64,000 nt of DNA, from contig UCEY01000020.1 in NCBI GenBank assembly GCA_900471605.1, positions 31,259 to 95,258 of the forward strand, given 5' to 3'. The DNA is from Hyphomicrobiales bacterium (GTDB lineage Bacteria; Pseudomonadota; Alphaproteobacteria; Rhizobiales; Rhizobiaceae). A program made the position numbers and the translations under genes. Of this stretch, positions 34,106-42,937 are shown in pieces. The notes beneath the pieces were generated by a model. The model did no database searches and was not told the DNA's origin. It worked only from the letters and a program-made list of their open reading frames with translations. Every line of letters begins with the position of its first letter. The stretch's first letter is position 1.

Positions 34106-35284
34106 ATGACGCGCGTTTTCCTCTGCGTTCTCGATTCCGTTGGCTGCGGCGGCGCGCCCGACGCGGCGCGCTACGGCGACGAGGGTGCCAACACGCTGCT
34201 GCACATAGCCGAGGCCTGTGCAGCAGGCCTTGCCGAGGAAGGCAGAAGCGGGCCGCTTCGGGTTCCCAATCTCGACGCCATGGGGCTGGGTGCCGCGATC
34301 ACCCTGGCGTCCGGCCGGGTCGCACCGGGTCTGGCCTCGATCCCGACCGGTCGTTGGGGCGCGGCGCAGGAGATCTCTGCCGGAAAGGACACCCAGTCCG
34401 GCCATTGGGAACTTGCCGGCTTGCCGGTCGCGCAGGACTGGCACTATTTTCCGCGAACGGTTCCGGCTTTCCCGGCGGAATTGATGGCGGAGCTGGTGTC
34501 CCGATCCGGAATACCTGGGACCCTCGCCAACTGCCACGCATCGGGCACCGAGGTTATCGACGCCTTCGGGCGGGAGCACATCGCGACGGGCAAGCCGATC
34601 GTCTACACTTCAGCCGACAGCGTCGTACAGATCGCCGCGCACGAGACCCATTTCGGGCTTGATAGGCTACTCGAACTTTGCGGGATCGCTGCCGATCTGT
34701 TTCATCCGCTCAATGTCGGCCGTATCATCGCGAGGCCTTTTGTCGGAGACATGCCAGGCGCATTCATGCGGACCGCCAACCGCAAGGATTTCGCAATCGC
34801 ACCGCCGGATGGGACGATCTGCGACAGGGTGATTGCGGCAGGCGGCAGCGTACATGCGGTCGGCAAGATCGGCGATATATTTGCCATGAAAGGCATATCG
34901 GACGTTTCAAAGGGCAGTGACGATATGGCGCTATTCGACCACGTGCTCGCCTTGACAGGCAAAGCCGATCCCGGCGATCTCGTCTTCGCCAATTTCATCG
35001 AATTCGACAGCTTATGGGGTCATCGTCGCAACGTGGCCGGCTATGCTCGGGCGCTCGAAACATTCGATGCCCGTCTGCCGGAGTTGACCGCCAGACTGCA
35101 GCAGGGCGATCTCCTGATCATTACCGCCGACCACGGCAACGACCCGACCTGGTTTGGCACGGATCACACGCGCGAACGTGTACCGGTCCTCATAACGGGA
35201 CCCGAGGTTGTCGCGCGCGCACTGGGCATCATCCCATTTACGGCTGTCGCGCAATTAGTCGCTTCGCATCTGAACTGCCGGTGA
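34106..35284 (+). CDS. deoB: Phosphopentomutase
   Basis: A 392-aa enzyme of the alkaline-phosphatase superfamily that interconverts ribose 1-phosphate and ribose 5-phosphate. Metal and active-site segments are present: [12 protein letters not shown] at the start, the phosphorylated threonine in [21 protein letters not shown], and [19 protein letters not shown] at the end. It is the last gene of the nucleoside-import operon and completes nucleoside use together with the phosphorylase at 31554. A hairpin follows in the convergent gap. Confidence 0.94.
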   Translation: MTRVFLCVLDSVGCGGAPDAARYGDEGANTLLHIAEACAAGLAEEGRSGPLRVPNLDAMGLGAAITLASGRVAPGLASIPTGRWGAAQEISAGKDTQSGHWELAGLPVAQDWHYFPRTVPAFPAELMAELVSRSGIPGTLANCHASGTEVIDAFGREHIATGKPIVYTSADSVVQIAAHETHFGLDRLLELCGIAADLFHPLNVGRIIARPFVGDMPGAFMRTANRKDFAIAPPDGTICDRVIAAGGSVHAVGKIGDIFAMKGISDVSKGSDDMALFDHVLALTGKADPGDLVFANFIEFDSLWGHRRNVAGYARALETFDARLPELTARLQQGDLLIITADHGNDPTWFGTDHTRERVPVLITGPEVVARALGIIPFTAVAQLVASHLNCR

Positions 35285-35310
35285 CGAACTGGCCGGGAGT
35301 GATGAAAACA

Positions 35311-35344
35311 CCATCGGGTAGGGTTTTGCGCCCGAACCCGATGG
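35311..35344. terminator. Hairpin between convergent deoB and ABC permease genes
   Basis: A perfect 9-bp inverted repeat CCATCGGGT / ACCCGATGG with a 16-base loop lies in the 76-base gap between convergent genes. No T-tract follows on either side, so it is a moderate terminator candidate. Confidence 0.5.
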
Positions 35345-35360
35345 CAGGACTGAATGACGA

Positions 35361-36134
35361 TCAGCCACCTATCCCGAATGTTGCACCGCGGGTCGCCCAG
35401 CCAGTCATGCGTTTCTCTATGAGGGCAAAGATCACATAGAGCACGACACCCATCAGAGCGATGACCGCAAGGCCGGCAAATACCAGCGGAATACGGAAAT
35501 TGGCCGATGCCTGGGTCATGAGCGTACCGATGCCGCGGTTCGATGCCAGCGTCTCGGAAATGACCGATCCGACAAAGGCAAGGGTTATCGAGATCTTCAA
35601 CGACGCGAAGAGATAAGGCATCGAACGGGGAATTCCGATCTTGTGGACAATATCCAGCTGGCTGGCTCCAAGAGATCGCAAAACATCCCTGAGCTCTGGT
35701 TCGACCGTAGCGAGGCCGGTTGCGACGTTGACCGCGATCGGAAAGAAACTCAGCATGAACGCCGTTATTATCGCCGGGACGGAGCCGATGCCGAACCACA
35801 CGACGAGGATCGGGACGATTGCCACTTTAGGAAGCGAGTTGAAGCCGACCAGCAGGGGGTAAAGGCTTGAATAGGCAAGCCGCGAAGACCCGACCGCAAT
35901 GCCGAGAAGTGCGCCGAATATAACGGCAAATGCAAAGCCAACGACGGTGGTCAGCAGAGTCTGGCTGGAATGAAACCAGATGATGTAGAGGTTTTCATTC
36001 AGCGCCTCGACGATAAGCGACGGCGATGGCAGCACAAAGGGTGGGATCTCGAAAGCCTTGCAAGCCAGCTCCCATGCCAGCAACAGGGCGATGGACAGGA
36101 AGATCGGACCGCCATGTTCCAGGGTCTTGTTCAT
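35361..36134 (-). CDS. ABC transporter permease, SsuC/TauC type
   Basis: A 257-aa membrane protein, third gene of a leftward importer operon. The EAA loop reads ELRDVLRSLGASQLDIVHKI and the preceding helix segment NSLPKVAIVPILVVWFGIGS is typical. It overlaps the ATPase gene by 4 nt. Together with the genes at 36131 and 36987 it forms a complete uptake system of the NMT1 class, distinct from the one at 30-34 kb. Confidence 0.9.
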   Translation of the reverse strand: MNKTLEHGGPIFLSIALLLAWELACKAFEIPPFVLPSPSLIVEALNENLYIIWFHSSQTLLTTVVGFAFAVIFGALLGIAVGSSRLAYSSLYPLLVGFNSLPKVAIVPILVVWFGIGSVPAIITAFMLSFFPIAVNVATGLATVEPELRDVLRSLGASQLDIVHKIGIPRSMPYLFASLKISITLAFVGSVISETLASNRGIGTLMTQASANFRIPLVFAGLAVIALMGVVLYVIFALIEKRMTGWATRGATFGIGG

Positions 36135-36946
36135 ATCGTTTCTCCTGACGTCGAGGATTTGACGTCGATCGGCATGCGCTGGGCGCGGATGTCGGCGCGC
36201 AGGTCCATGACGCTTTCGTTGAAGGCAGGCTCGAGGAAAGTTTTTTCCCCACGAGGTCGGCTGAATTCGGCGGTGCCGACTGTCCGGACCACACGGCCGG
36301 GCCTGTTGGACATGACATGCACGTCGTCAGCGAGATAAAGTGCCTCTCTGAGGTCATGGGTCACGAGAATCGCGGTGAAACGCTGCTGCATCCAGATCGC
36401 CTGCAGGACGTCCCAAAGCTCCTCGCGCGTGAATGCGTCCAGGGCACCAAAGGGCTCATCGAGCATCAGCAGGCGAGGCTGGTGAATAAGCGAACGGCAT
36501 AGCGACGCGCGCTGTTGCATGCCGCCCGACAACTGCCACGGATAATGGTCGGCGAAGGCATCAAGCCCGACTATCCGTAGCAGGTTCATGGCGCGGTCCC
36601 TGAACTCCTGCTTCCTGGCCCGGAACTGATGGCGCTCCGGCCGGACAACTTCGAGCGGCAGCATGACATTTTCGAGCGTCGTGCGCCAAGGGAGGAGATT
36701 GGGGTTCTGAAAAGCCATTCCGACGATGGCTACGGGGGCCGAGATCTCGTGACCATCTACGACGACTGCGCCGCTTGTGGCGGGCGTCAAGCCCGTCACA
36801 AGCTTCATCAAAGACGACTTTCCGCAGCCGGAAGGACCAACGACAGCAGCAAAGGAACCTTCCGGAACCTTCATTACCAATTCCGAAACCGCCAGCGTCT
36901 TGCCATAGGACAGGCTGACGTCAATCAACTCAACTAGATTTTTCAT
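36131..36946 (-). CDS. ABC transporter ATP-binding protein, SsuB/TauB type
   Basis: A 271-aa ATPase. Walker A GPSGCGKSS, Q-loop VGMAFQNPNLLPWRT, signature LSGGMQQRASLCRSL and Walker B LLMLDEPFGALD are all visible. The frame runs 45 codons further upstream into the gap, but the start MKNLVELIDVSLSYG at 36946 fits the family. It is the middle gene of the operon. Confidence 0.9.
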   Translation of the reverse strand: MKNLVELIDVSLSYGKTLAVSELVMKVPEGSFAAVVGPSGCGKSSLMKLVTGLTPATSGAVVVDGHEISAPVAIVGMAFQNPNLLPWRTTLENVMLPLEVVRPERHQFRARKQEFRDRAMNLLRIVGLDAFADHYPWQLSGGMQQRASLCRSLIHQPRLLMLDEPFGALDAFTREELWDVLQAIWMQQRFTAILVTHDLREALYLADDVHVMSNRPGRVVRTVGTAEFSRPRGEKTFLEPAFNESVMDLRADIRAQRMPIDVKSSTSGETI

Positions 36947-36986
36947 CCGAACTTCCGTGGCTATCGATAGGAATGCTGATTGCCAT

Positions 36987-38009
36987 TCACTTCGGAGGCA
37001 TCCGCTCGCTGGCGGCGGGAAGGTATTCTGTCGTATAAATCTTGTTGGCTGCCGGTGCGGTAACTTTGAAAGCCTCGGCATTGGTCTGGATCGTCAGGGC
37101 CATACGAGCGGGATCGACATAACCCAGGCCATTCTTCTCGAAGGCCGGCGACTTCAGAACGCCTCTGTCCATCAGGAACTTGAGGCGCGCATTCTCCAGT
37201 TTCACGTCGTAAAGCGGTTCGATCTCCTTCAGCGCCTGCATGCCTGCTGCAGGATCCTTCAGGAGGGCGACTGTGCCGGCGATCGAAGCCTTGACGAAAG
37301 CCTTGATGACGTCCGGATGCTTGGCGATGTAATCCGGCGTGGCAACCAGGGCGCTCCCGTAAAGATCGAGCCCGTTGTCCGCATAACCGAGAACGACGAT
37401 GTCCTTCTCCGGGACGCCGGCGGAAATGAGGTTGAACACCGATGTCGAAGAGAAGCCGGAAATCGCATCGACCTGGCCCTGTACGAGCATTGTCTCGCGG
37501 AGGTTCGGCGCCATTGAGGTCCAAGCGATCGAAGCCGGATCAATCTTGTTGGCTTTTGCAAAGGCGCTGAACATCAGGCGGCTGGAGTCGGCCTCGGGCG
37601 CGCCAAGCTTCTTGCCGGCCAGGTCTGCCGGCGTCTTTATGCCGGATTTCGCCAATGCGATGATCGAGTTGGGGGTCTTGTCGAATACCTGATAGAACGC
37701 GATGAGGCCGCGATCCGGGTTTTCAGCATTAAACTTGATAAGGGAGTTGATGTCGGTAAAGCCGATATCGTAGGCGCCCGCCGCAACCTTGACGATCGTG
37801 TCGCCCGAACCATAGCCGCGATCCATCGTGACCTTGAGGCCGTTGGTTTCGAAGTCCTTGTTCTTCAGTGCCAGGCCCCAGATGGCATGATTTCCCTGAA
37901 GCGTCCAATCGAGTGAAAATTTGACCGCTGTAAGCTGCTGTGCTGCCGCGGGCATCGCCAAGGCTGCAAACGCGGCCACGGCTGTCAAAAATCCTTTGAA
38001 ATTTCTCAT
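36987..38009 (-). CDS. ABC transporter substrate-binding protein, NMT1/THI5-like
   Basis: A 340-aa receptor with a signal peptide at residues 1-23 (AFAALAMPAAAQQ). The mature start VKFSLDWTLQGNHAIWGLAL is the classic NMT1/THI5 wording, followed by GYGSGDTIVKVAAGAYDIGF and LAGKKLGAPEADSSRLMF. Relatives bind pyrimidine precursors of thiamine and similar heterocycles. GGGGAA precedes ATG 38009. The XRE-family regulator gene starts 96 bases away in the opposite direction and very likely controls this operon. Confidence 0.9.
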   Translation of the reverse strand: MRNFKGFLTAVAAFAALAMPAAAQQLTAVKFSLDWTLQGNHAIWGLALKNKDFETNGLKVTMDRGYGSGDTIVKVAAGAYDIGFTDINSLIKFNAENPDRGLIAFYQVFDKTPNSIIALAKSGIKTPADLAGKKLGAPEADSSRLMFSAFAKANKIDPASIAWTSMAPNLRETMLVQGQVDAISGFSSTSVFNLISAGVPEKDIVVLGYADNGLDLYGSALVATPDYIAKHPDVIKAFVKASIAGTVALLKDPAAGMQALKEIEPLYDVKLENARLKFLMDRGVLKSPAFEKNGLGYVDPARMALTIQTNAEAFKVTAPAANKIYTTEYLPAASERMPPK

Positions 38010-38105
38010 TGTAAGTTCCCCATTTTGATCTTTATGTAGGCGTATCTCAAAATTTGGACACTGTCTATATACCATATGCAATAACGCCAGCTTGGGAGAC
38101 AAACA
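38010..38105. promoter_or_regulatory. Divergent promoter region of the XRE regulator and NMT1-type importer
   Basis: A 96-base gap containing the A+T-rich run CTGTCTATATACCATATG near 38061-38078, which probably holds overlapping promoters of both directions. No strong palindrome is visible. GGGAGA at 38094 supplies the ribosome-binding site for the TTG-initiated regulator gene. Confidence 0.5.
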
Positions 38106-38993
38106 TTGAGCATCGTGGAAACCGACGCCCTTCGAGACATCGGGCAGAGGCTGAATGCCTATCGCCTGGGGCGAAACCTGTCACCCGAAGCCATGGCCAA
38201 ACAACTCTGCATGTCTCGCGCAGCCCTATATCGAGCCGAGCGTGGAGGCATTCTCAAAATTGTGACACTTATCCGCATCAGCCGTTTGCTGGAGACTTCG
38301 CTTCCGAACTTGCTCGGCGTGGGCGTCGAATATGTGGATACGGCTGTGGCCTTCTTTGAACGAATGCGGCAGATCGAGAGCGATAGCGATCAGATCATCG
38401 GATTTTTTGGGCCGCTATCCTATCTTCTGACATCGGAAAACTACGATGACATGCTGGCTTTGGCGCTGAACGATACCCGCAATGCCGACGAAACGACCAA
38501 ATCCGCCATAAGCAAGCTTCTGGAAATCCTGCGCGAGCGCCGGGAGGACTATCAGCGCAGGCGTCCGTTGCTGGTCAATCTGATCGCCGTGCCGGAACTC
38601 AGGCGATTTTTGTCGAACGGTCTGATCGGCCGTGATGATCTCACCGATGAAGAGCGGGCAAATAGGCGCCTTCTGGCGCGGGCGGAAGGCAAGCATATAC
38701 TGGGCCTTATTCGAAAACCGCCGATCGGTGTCCAGATCGGCATCGTCACCGGCCTGGTGCCGGCAACAAACTTCCAGATCTTCAGGCAGTCCCATCGTTC
38801 TTTTGTGGCGATCAGCCCTTTCCGGCTGGGGGAGCAACCCAACGTTCGTGTCGGCGTGGGTACTTTCACGACGTCCATCGAAGGCGTCAGGCTGCACGAG
38901 GATATAGCGCAGTCGATGTGGGAGAAAGCAGCAAAGGGAGATGACGCGGCAGGCCTCCTGGTGGATCTGATGGAGAATAATCGGCGGCAATAG
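38106..38993 (+). CDS. XRE-family transcriptional regulator with large C-terminal sensor domain (paralogue of the 57 kb gene)
   Basis: A 295-aa protein. The first 70 residues form a helix-turn-helix (LSPEAMAKQLCMSRAALYRA). The remainder is an uncharacterised domain, probably ligand-sensing, with conserved stretches such as EYVDTAVAFFERMRQI, YQRRRPLLVNLIAV and SPFRLGEQPNVRVGVG. The regulator at 57048-57947 shares all of these and is more than half identical by eye. Start is TTG 38106 after GGGAGA at 7-nt spacing. It faces an NMT1-type receptor gene, exactly as the paralogue faces an NMT1-like gene, so the two regulators probably sense related compounds. Confidence 0.85.
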   Translation: MSIVETDALRDIGQRLNAYRLGRNLSPEAMAKQLCMSRAALYRAERGGILKIVTLIRISRLLETSLPNLLGVGVEYVDTAVAFFERMRQIESDSDQIIGFFGPLSYLLTSENYDDMLALALNDTRNADETTKSAISKLLEILRERREDYQRRRPLLVNLIAVPELRRFLSNGLIGRDDLTDEERANRRLLARAEGKHILGLIRKPPIGVQIGIVTGLVPATNFQIFRQSHRSFVAISPFRLGEQPNVRVGVGTFTTSIEGVRLHEDIAQSMWEKAAKGDDAAGLLVDLMENNRRQ

Positions 38994-39000
38994 GCGCTGG

Positions 39001-39016
39001 ATGCCCGAAAGGGCAT
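39001..39016. terminator. Small hairpin between convergent regulator and transporter genes
   Basis: ATGCCC-GAAA-GGGCAT forms a 6-bp stem with a stable GAAA tetraloop in the 27-base gap between the stop codons. There is no T-tract, so this is a weak shared terminator candidate. Confidence 0.5.
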
Positions 39017-39020
39017 ACGT

Positions 39021-39956
39021 TTAGCCGCCGTTGATGAGGGCGACGCCTGCCACAATCGAAATCATGCCAAGCATTGTCCGCATCTGCAGGTTCTCTTTGA
39101 AAAAAAGAGCCGCCAGAATTACCGAGACCGGAAGGCTTGAGCGCCTCAATATTGCGACTATCGAGGGCATGCTTTCCGGGAAGGATACTGCATAGAATGA
39201 GAGGATCTCCCCAGCAGCGATGAGTAAAGACGCGAGGCCCAGATAGAAAAACGGCAGAGACCTGCCATGCTGACGACGCCAATTCCATCGCGGCGGCGGA
39301 GAGAGGGGCAAGAGTGCGGAAAGTGGCAGAAGAATAACGAGAAGAAGCATGCGATAGGTGTCGGAAAGCGCTTGCAGGACGAACATATGGGCCGGCACCG
39401 CCGACAACAGATGTTTGTCATAGATCGACATCAGGCCGGAACAGGTCGCTGCAATGACTGTGAGCGCCATATTCGCCAGCCACCGACCGTCGACCGCCGG
39501 AATTCCGCCACTGGAATGAGCCGCGGCCCTGCTCTTCCAGGCCACCAAGGCCACGCCGCTCAATATTGCCCCGATCCCCAGACATTCCGGTGTATTCGGC
39601 CGATCTTGGTAGAAGATCACACCGGCAACAACCGAAAGCGCAGGCGACATCGCCCGCAAGGCCGCGTAGGTTCCCAGGGGCAGATTGCGCAGGACGATGA
39701 ATATCGGCGCGTAGGCACCGATTTGCAGCAGGGAACGGCCGAAAACCAGCCAATGCCCTTCTGGCGAGAGGTGCAGTGCCTCGACCGCGTGCGGCGCGAG
39801 GCCGAGAATGAAAAATATGGGAAGCCACAATATCAGCCCCAGGAAGTAGAGCATGAAGCAGGCAATGCGCGGCTGAAGATCGCGCAATGCCATTTTCAGA
39901 GCCAGGTCGCCACAGCCAAGTGTTACGCCGGCGAGCGTGGCAAACATGACCCACAT
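39021..39956 (-). CDS. EamA/DMT-family transporter
   Basis: A 311-aa membrane protein with about ten hydrophobic helices arranged as two EamA repeats, the second starting near residue 165. End-of-repeat motifs are GIGAILSGVALVAWKS and LGMISIVAGVALING. Family members carry amino acids, purines or other metabolites, mostly outward. It is the last gene of the leftward cluster that starts at 45432, after a gap of 123 bases, and could move the product or substrate of that cluster. Confidence 0.87.
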   Translation of the reverse strand: MWVMFATLAGVTLGCGDLALKMALRDLQPRIACFMLYFLGLILWLPIFFILGLAPHAVEALHLSPEGHWLVFGRSLLQIGAYAPIFIVLRNLPLGTYAALRAMSPALSVVAGVIFYQDRPNTPECLGIGAILSGVALVAWKSRAAAHSSGGIPAVDGRWLANMALTVIAATCSGLMSIYDKHLLSAVPAHMFVLQALSDTYRMLLLVILLPLSALLPLSPPPRWNWRRQHGRSLPFFYLGLASLLIAAGEILSFYAVSFPESMPSIVAILRRSSLPVSVILAALFFKENLQMRTMLGMISIVAGVALINGG

Positions 39957-40079
39957 CGTGTCATCCCTCCGCGACCTCGTAGGCAGGCGGGTTTATACGC
40001 CCCGGATTCTCTCTGCTGGGTTGACGAGAGGTGACCGTTGTTTGGCCATTCGATCCACTCTGCCTTGGCAGAATGCGAC

Positions 40080-41792
40080 TTAATGGGTGTCAAAGATTTT
40101 CCGATAATGATCGAGATGCTGCTCTGTCGCCCTTCTCTCCGCCTCGGACGGATTTTCCGGATCGTTGGCGGGGGGTAACATCCCGAACCTCATGATGCAG
40201 AGCATCAGCAGCATTCGGGCTTTCGTAGCAGTCAGGTTCGATCCACCGATGAAGCCTCGGCTGTGGCGGGCAAAACCTTCGGTATTGCCACGCCCGACAC
40301 ATACGACCGGGAAACCGCAATAGACTGCGCGTTCGAGCGCTGCGAGCTTTGAGGCAGACGCTGGTTTGCCATAAGGCGAGAGCCCTTCAAGAACGAAGCC
40401 GGCAAGCGGATGCGACATCAGGCATTTCCGCAGAATTGCGATGATAGCCACTTCGTTTTCCGGATGGATACCGTAATCATCCTCGGAATAGCTGTAGTCC
40501 TTGATGATGGAAACAGAGGGAATGGCGTCGTCGCGCAGCTCGCCGGAGGGCGTCTTGGTCGGAATTTCGACGTGCTGTATCCGGCGGTCGCTTTGCATCA
40601 ACCCCCGGACGGCTTCAGGCAGCCGGCCGATATTCAACTCCGAGTGGTAGGTGTGTCTCGCAGTGGGAACGAAGCAGAGACGAGAGCGCCCTTCTGATGC
40701 GGTGCCGATAATGCCGCCGTGCCCGCCGCTGGCGGCGAAACCGCCGGGTCGCGCGTCGACTTTCACGACCTCTCTTGCCGCAAAAACGCGCTGGTCCTGC
40801 ACCAGAACAGCGCCGCCCCGGTTGCGCCCTTCGCTATCGATCCAGCAGCGGGAGGAAATATAGTGCACGGAGTCGATCAGGTTACGCGGCCCGTCATTGC
40901 TCGTTTCGCCGTGATAGCGCTGGGACGCATTTCCGCAGATCGGCACCGTGACGTCGAGAACGAGGTTTAGCCAGTAAATCGTTTCCTCGATACGGGGGCT
41001 GCCCTGTGTCCAGATGGCACCGTCATAATGCCCATCGCGCAGGATTTTCTGCGCGGCGTTGGCTATTCCGGCCAAGGTCGCGCGCGGCGGCGATTTGCTC
41101 AAATGCGGCGGCCTGTAGGGGAAAAAATCCGTCCCCGAAACTTCGAAGGCAACGGCGCCATTTCCCTGATTGCCGCTTTTGTCGACCGGCAAGCCATTGG
41201 TGTAGCCGCCGGATGGCGCGACGCGGAAAAACTCCACATCCGCGATATCGTGGATTGCGCTGGCGCGCCCCCGGGGATCCACACCGAGCCTGTCCACTTC
41301 ATCGAAGGTGCGGCTGCCATCCGGCATGAAGGGCTGGCGGCTCATTTCCCGCGAGGCGAAGGACGACACCCCATCCGTTTCCCATGCGCTTCCATCTCGC
41401 TGCCTGGCCATATAAGGCAGAGGATAATAACCATCCTCAGGTCTCAACTCGACGCGAAATACAGGCCGGTTGGCCGTGGCCGTCTCCGTGTCGCTGAAGT
41501 TACCCTGGTTATCGAGGTAACCGTCCGGCGGAGCGTAAAGATGAGCAGCATCGGCCTCGAGCGGATGCGCGGAAAACTGCTCGACATAGACACTGACGGG
41601 TGATGCCAGCTTTTGCGGGCGCAAGCTGTCGTAGCGTGATGGGTTGCCGTCGACATCCGTGAGCAAGGGGAGGGCGTAGAGGGCCCGCGCCTTGTTGGAT
41701 GTCACCAGCGGAGGAGTGTTGTGGATCGTTGCGTTCGGCCCGGCCAGATGGGCTATCCGGACCTTACGGGTGCCGCGCCGGACCTCATGCAT
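40080..41792 (-). CDS. Asparaginase-like protein, long form with altered active-site motif
   Basis: A 570-aa protein, much longer than the usual 320-350 aa. The N-terminus (RIAHLAGPNATIHNTPPLVT) and the middle (DGAIWTQGSPRIEETIYWLN) correspond to the two threonine-bearing loops of L-asparaginases, and AREVVKVDA keeps the lysine of the catalytic set. In the second loop, however, the canonical T-D pair of HGTDT is replaced by S-P. Between and after these parts lie about 200 residues not found in asparaginases. It probably hydrolyses an amide or is a catalytically altered relative. Its start overlaps the RutA-like gene by 8 bases, so they are co-translated. Confidence 0.75.
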   Translation of the reverse strand: MHEVRRGTRKVRIAHLAGPNATIHNTPPLVTSNKARALYALPLLTDVDGNPSRYDSLRPQKLASPVSVYVEQFSAHPLEADAAHLYAPPDGYLDNQGNFSDTETATANRPVFRVELRPEDGYYPLPYMARQRDGSAWETDGVSSFASREMSRQPFMPDGSRTFDEVDRLGVDPRGRASAIHDIADVEFFRVAPSGGYTNGLPVDKSGNQGNGAVAFEVSGTDFFPYRPPHLSKSPPRATLAGIANAAQKILRDGHYDGAIWTQGSPRIEETIYWLNLVLDVTVPICGNASQRYHGETSNDGPRNLIDSVHYISSRCWIDSEGRNRGGAVLVQDQRVFAAREVVKVDARPGGFAASGGHGGIIGTASEGRSRLCFVPTARHTYHSELNIGRLPEAVRGLMQSDRRIQHVEIPTKTPSGELRDDAIPSVSIIKDYSYSEDDYGIHPENEVAIIAILRKCLMSHPLAGFVLEGLSPYGKPASASKLAALERAVYCGFPVVCVGRGNTEGFARHSRGFIGGSNLTATKARMLLMLCIMRFGMLPPANDPENPSEAERRATEQHLDHYRKIFDTH

Positions 41793-42897
41793 GGACGGCG
41801 GCCCTCGCCGATGCGGTTGTATCCTGTCCGAGCCGGATGTCGTGTTGCGCCAGACGTGCCTTCAATCTTGGATAAATTTGCCTGCCGAAATCCTTCAGAT
41901 CGTCAATGAAATCGATAAATGTGAGCTGGATCGCATCGAATTTCGATTTGATCGCGACATCGGCGAGTTGCTCGGCAATTGTGTCATAGGATCCGAAGAT
42001 CGGTGCCCCGGTGCCAAATCCGATCATCCGCGGATTGCGCAGGAAGGATGTCCGATCCGCGGACGAGTCCCGATTGTCCCTCTCGAATGATGCGATCAGG
42101 TTGTCGAAGGCTTCGTTGTCCCGCCCATCCAGCAGACGTTGGAAGCGATCGTGGGCGGCCTGGTCGGAATGGCCGGTCACGATCAGCATGTTGGCGGAAA
42201 CCTTCAAGTCGCGCCCCCATTCGGCAGCAAAGGCTTTTGCATGGTCCACTTTTTCGGGACGGGCGCCAACAAACTGGTAATCCGAATGTTTGGCTCCGAA
42301 ACGGAGGCCCTCATCGGACAGTCCGGCGGAGATGATCGGGGGACAAGGCTTTTGGATCGGCTTCGGATCGCAAACGCAGTTGGTCAGTCGGAAAAAGCGC
42401 CCGTCATGCGTGAGGCGTGGCTGGGTCCACAATTGTTTGACCACCGTCAGCCATTCGTCGGCATATTCATAGCGGAAGGTCTCATATCCCTCGGGCACGA
42501 CTCCCATCTGCTCGAGTTCTTCCAACGTGTTTCCGGTGACGATATTGACACCGAAGCGGCCGCCGCTGATTTCATCGATCGTGGCGATCATCTTTGCGGC
42601 GACGACGGGGTGAAAGAGCAACGGGTTGATCGTCGCGAACAGCTTGATTTTGTTCGTCACGCCAGCCAGAGCCGCGCTCATGACGACGGGTTCGATGGTC
42701 TGCTCCCAAAAGTCGCTCTTGCCGCCAAACCCCATCCATTTTCCCATTGAGAACAGAAAGTCGAAACCGGCCTCCTCCGCAAGCGCCGCAATGTTCCTCT
42801 CGAGCGCGAAGGTGGGATGATACCTTGGCGCGGTTGTGGACATCAGAAAGCCATTCGTGCCGACCGGCATGAAAACGCCAAGTTCCAGGGTGCGCAT
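41785..42897 (-). CDS. LLM-class flavin-dependent monooxygenase, RutA-like
   Basis: A 370-aa FMN-dependent oxygenase very similar in layout to the pyrimidine monooxygenase RutA, which cleaves the uracil ring via a flavin-peroxide or N5-oxide. Shared segments are VFMPVGTNGFLMSTTAPRY, MGFGGKSDFWEQTIEP, AATIDEISGGRFGVNIVTGN-like text near residue 120, and the late LTFIDFIDDLKDFG. The start at 42897 is preceded by AAAGGAA. No rutB-F neighbours exist, and the flavin-reductase partner is not obvious, although the flavodoxin-like reductase at 45884 is near. The ring substrate is therefore unknown but a pyrimidine or pteridine is a reasonable guess. Confidence 0.85.
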   Translation of the reverse strand: MRTLELGVFMPVGTNGFLMSTTAPRYHPTFALERNIAALAEEAGFDFLFSMGKWMGFGGKSDFWEQTIEPVVMSAALAGVTNKIKLFATINPLLFHPVVAAKMIATIDEISGGRFGVNIVTGNTLEELEQMGVVPEGYETFRYEYADEWLTVVKQLWTQPRLTHDGRFFRLTNCVCDPKPIQKPCPPIISAGLSDEGLRFGAKHSDYQFVGARPEKVDHAKAFAAEWGRDLKVSANMLIVTGHSDQAAHDRFQRLLDGRDNEAFDNLIASFERDNRDSSADRTSFLRNPRMIGFGTGAPIFGSYDTIAEQLADVAIKSKFDAIQLTFIDFIDDLKDFGRQIYPRLKARLAQHDIRLGQDTTASARAAVHA

Positions 42898-42937
42898 GGG
42901 GTTCCTTTCAACATGTGACAGAGGGTTAAAGGAGGTA

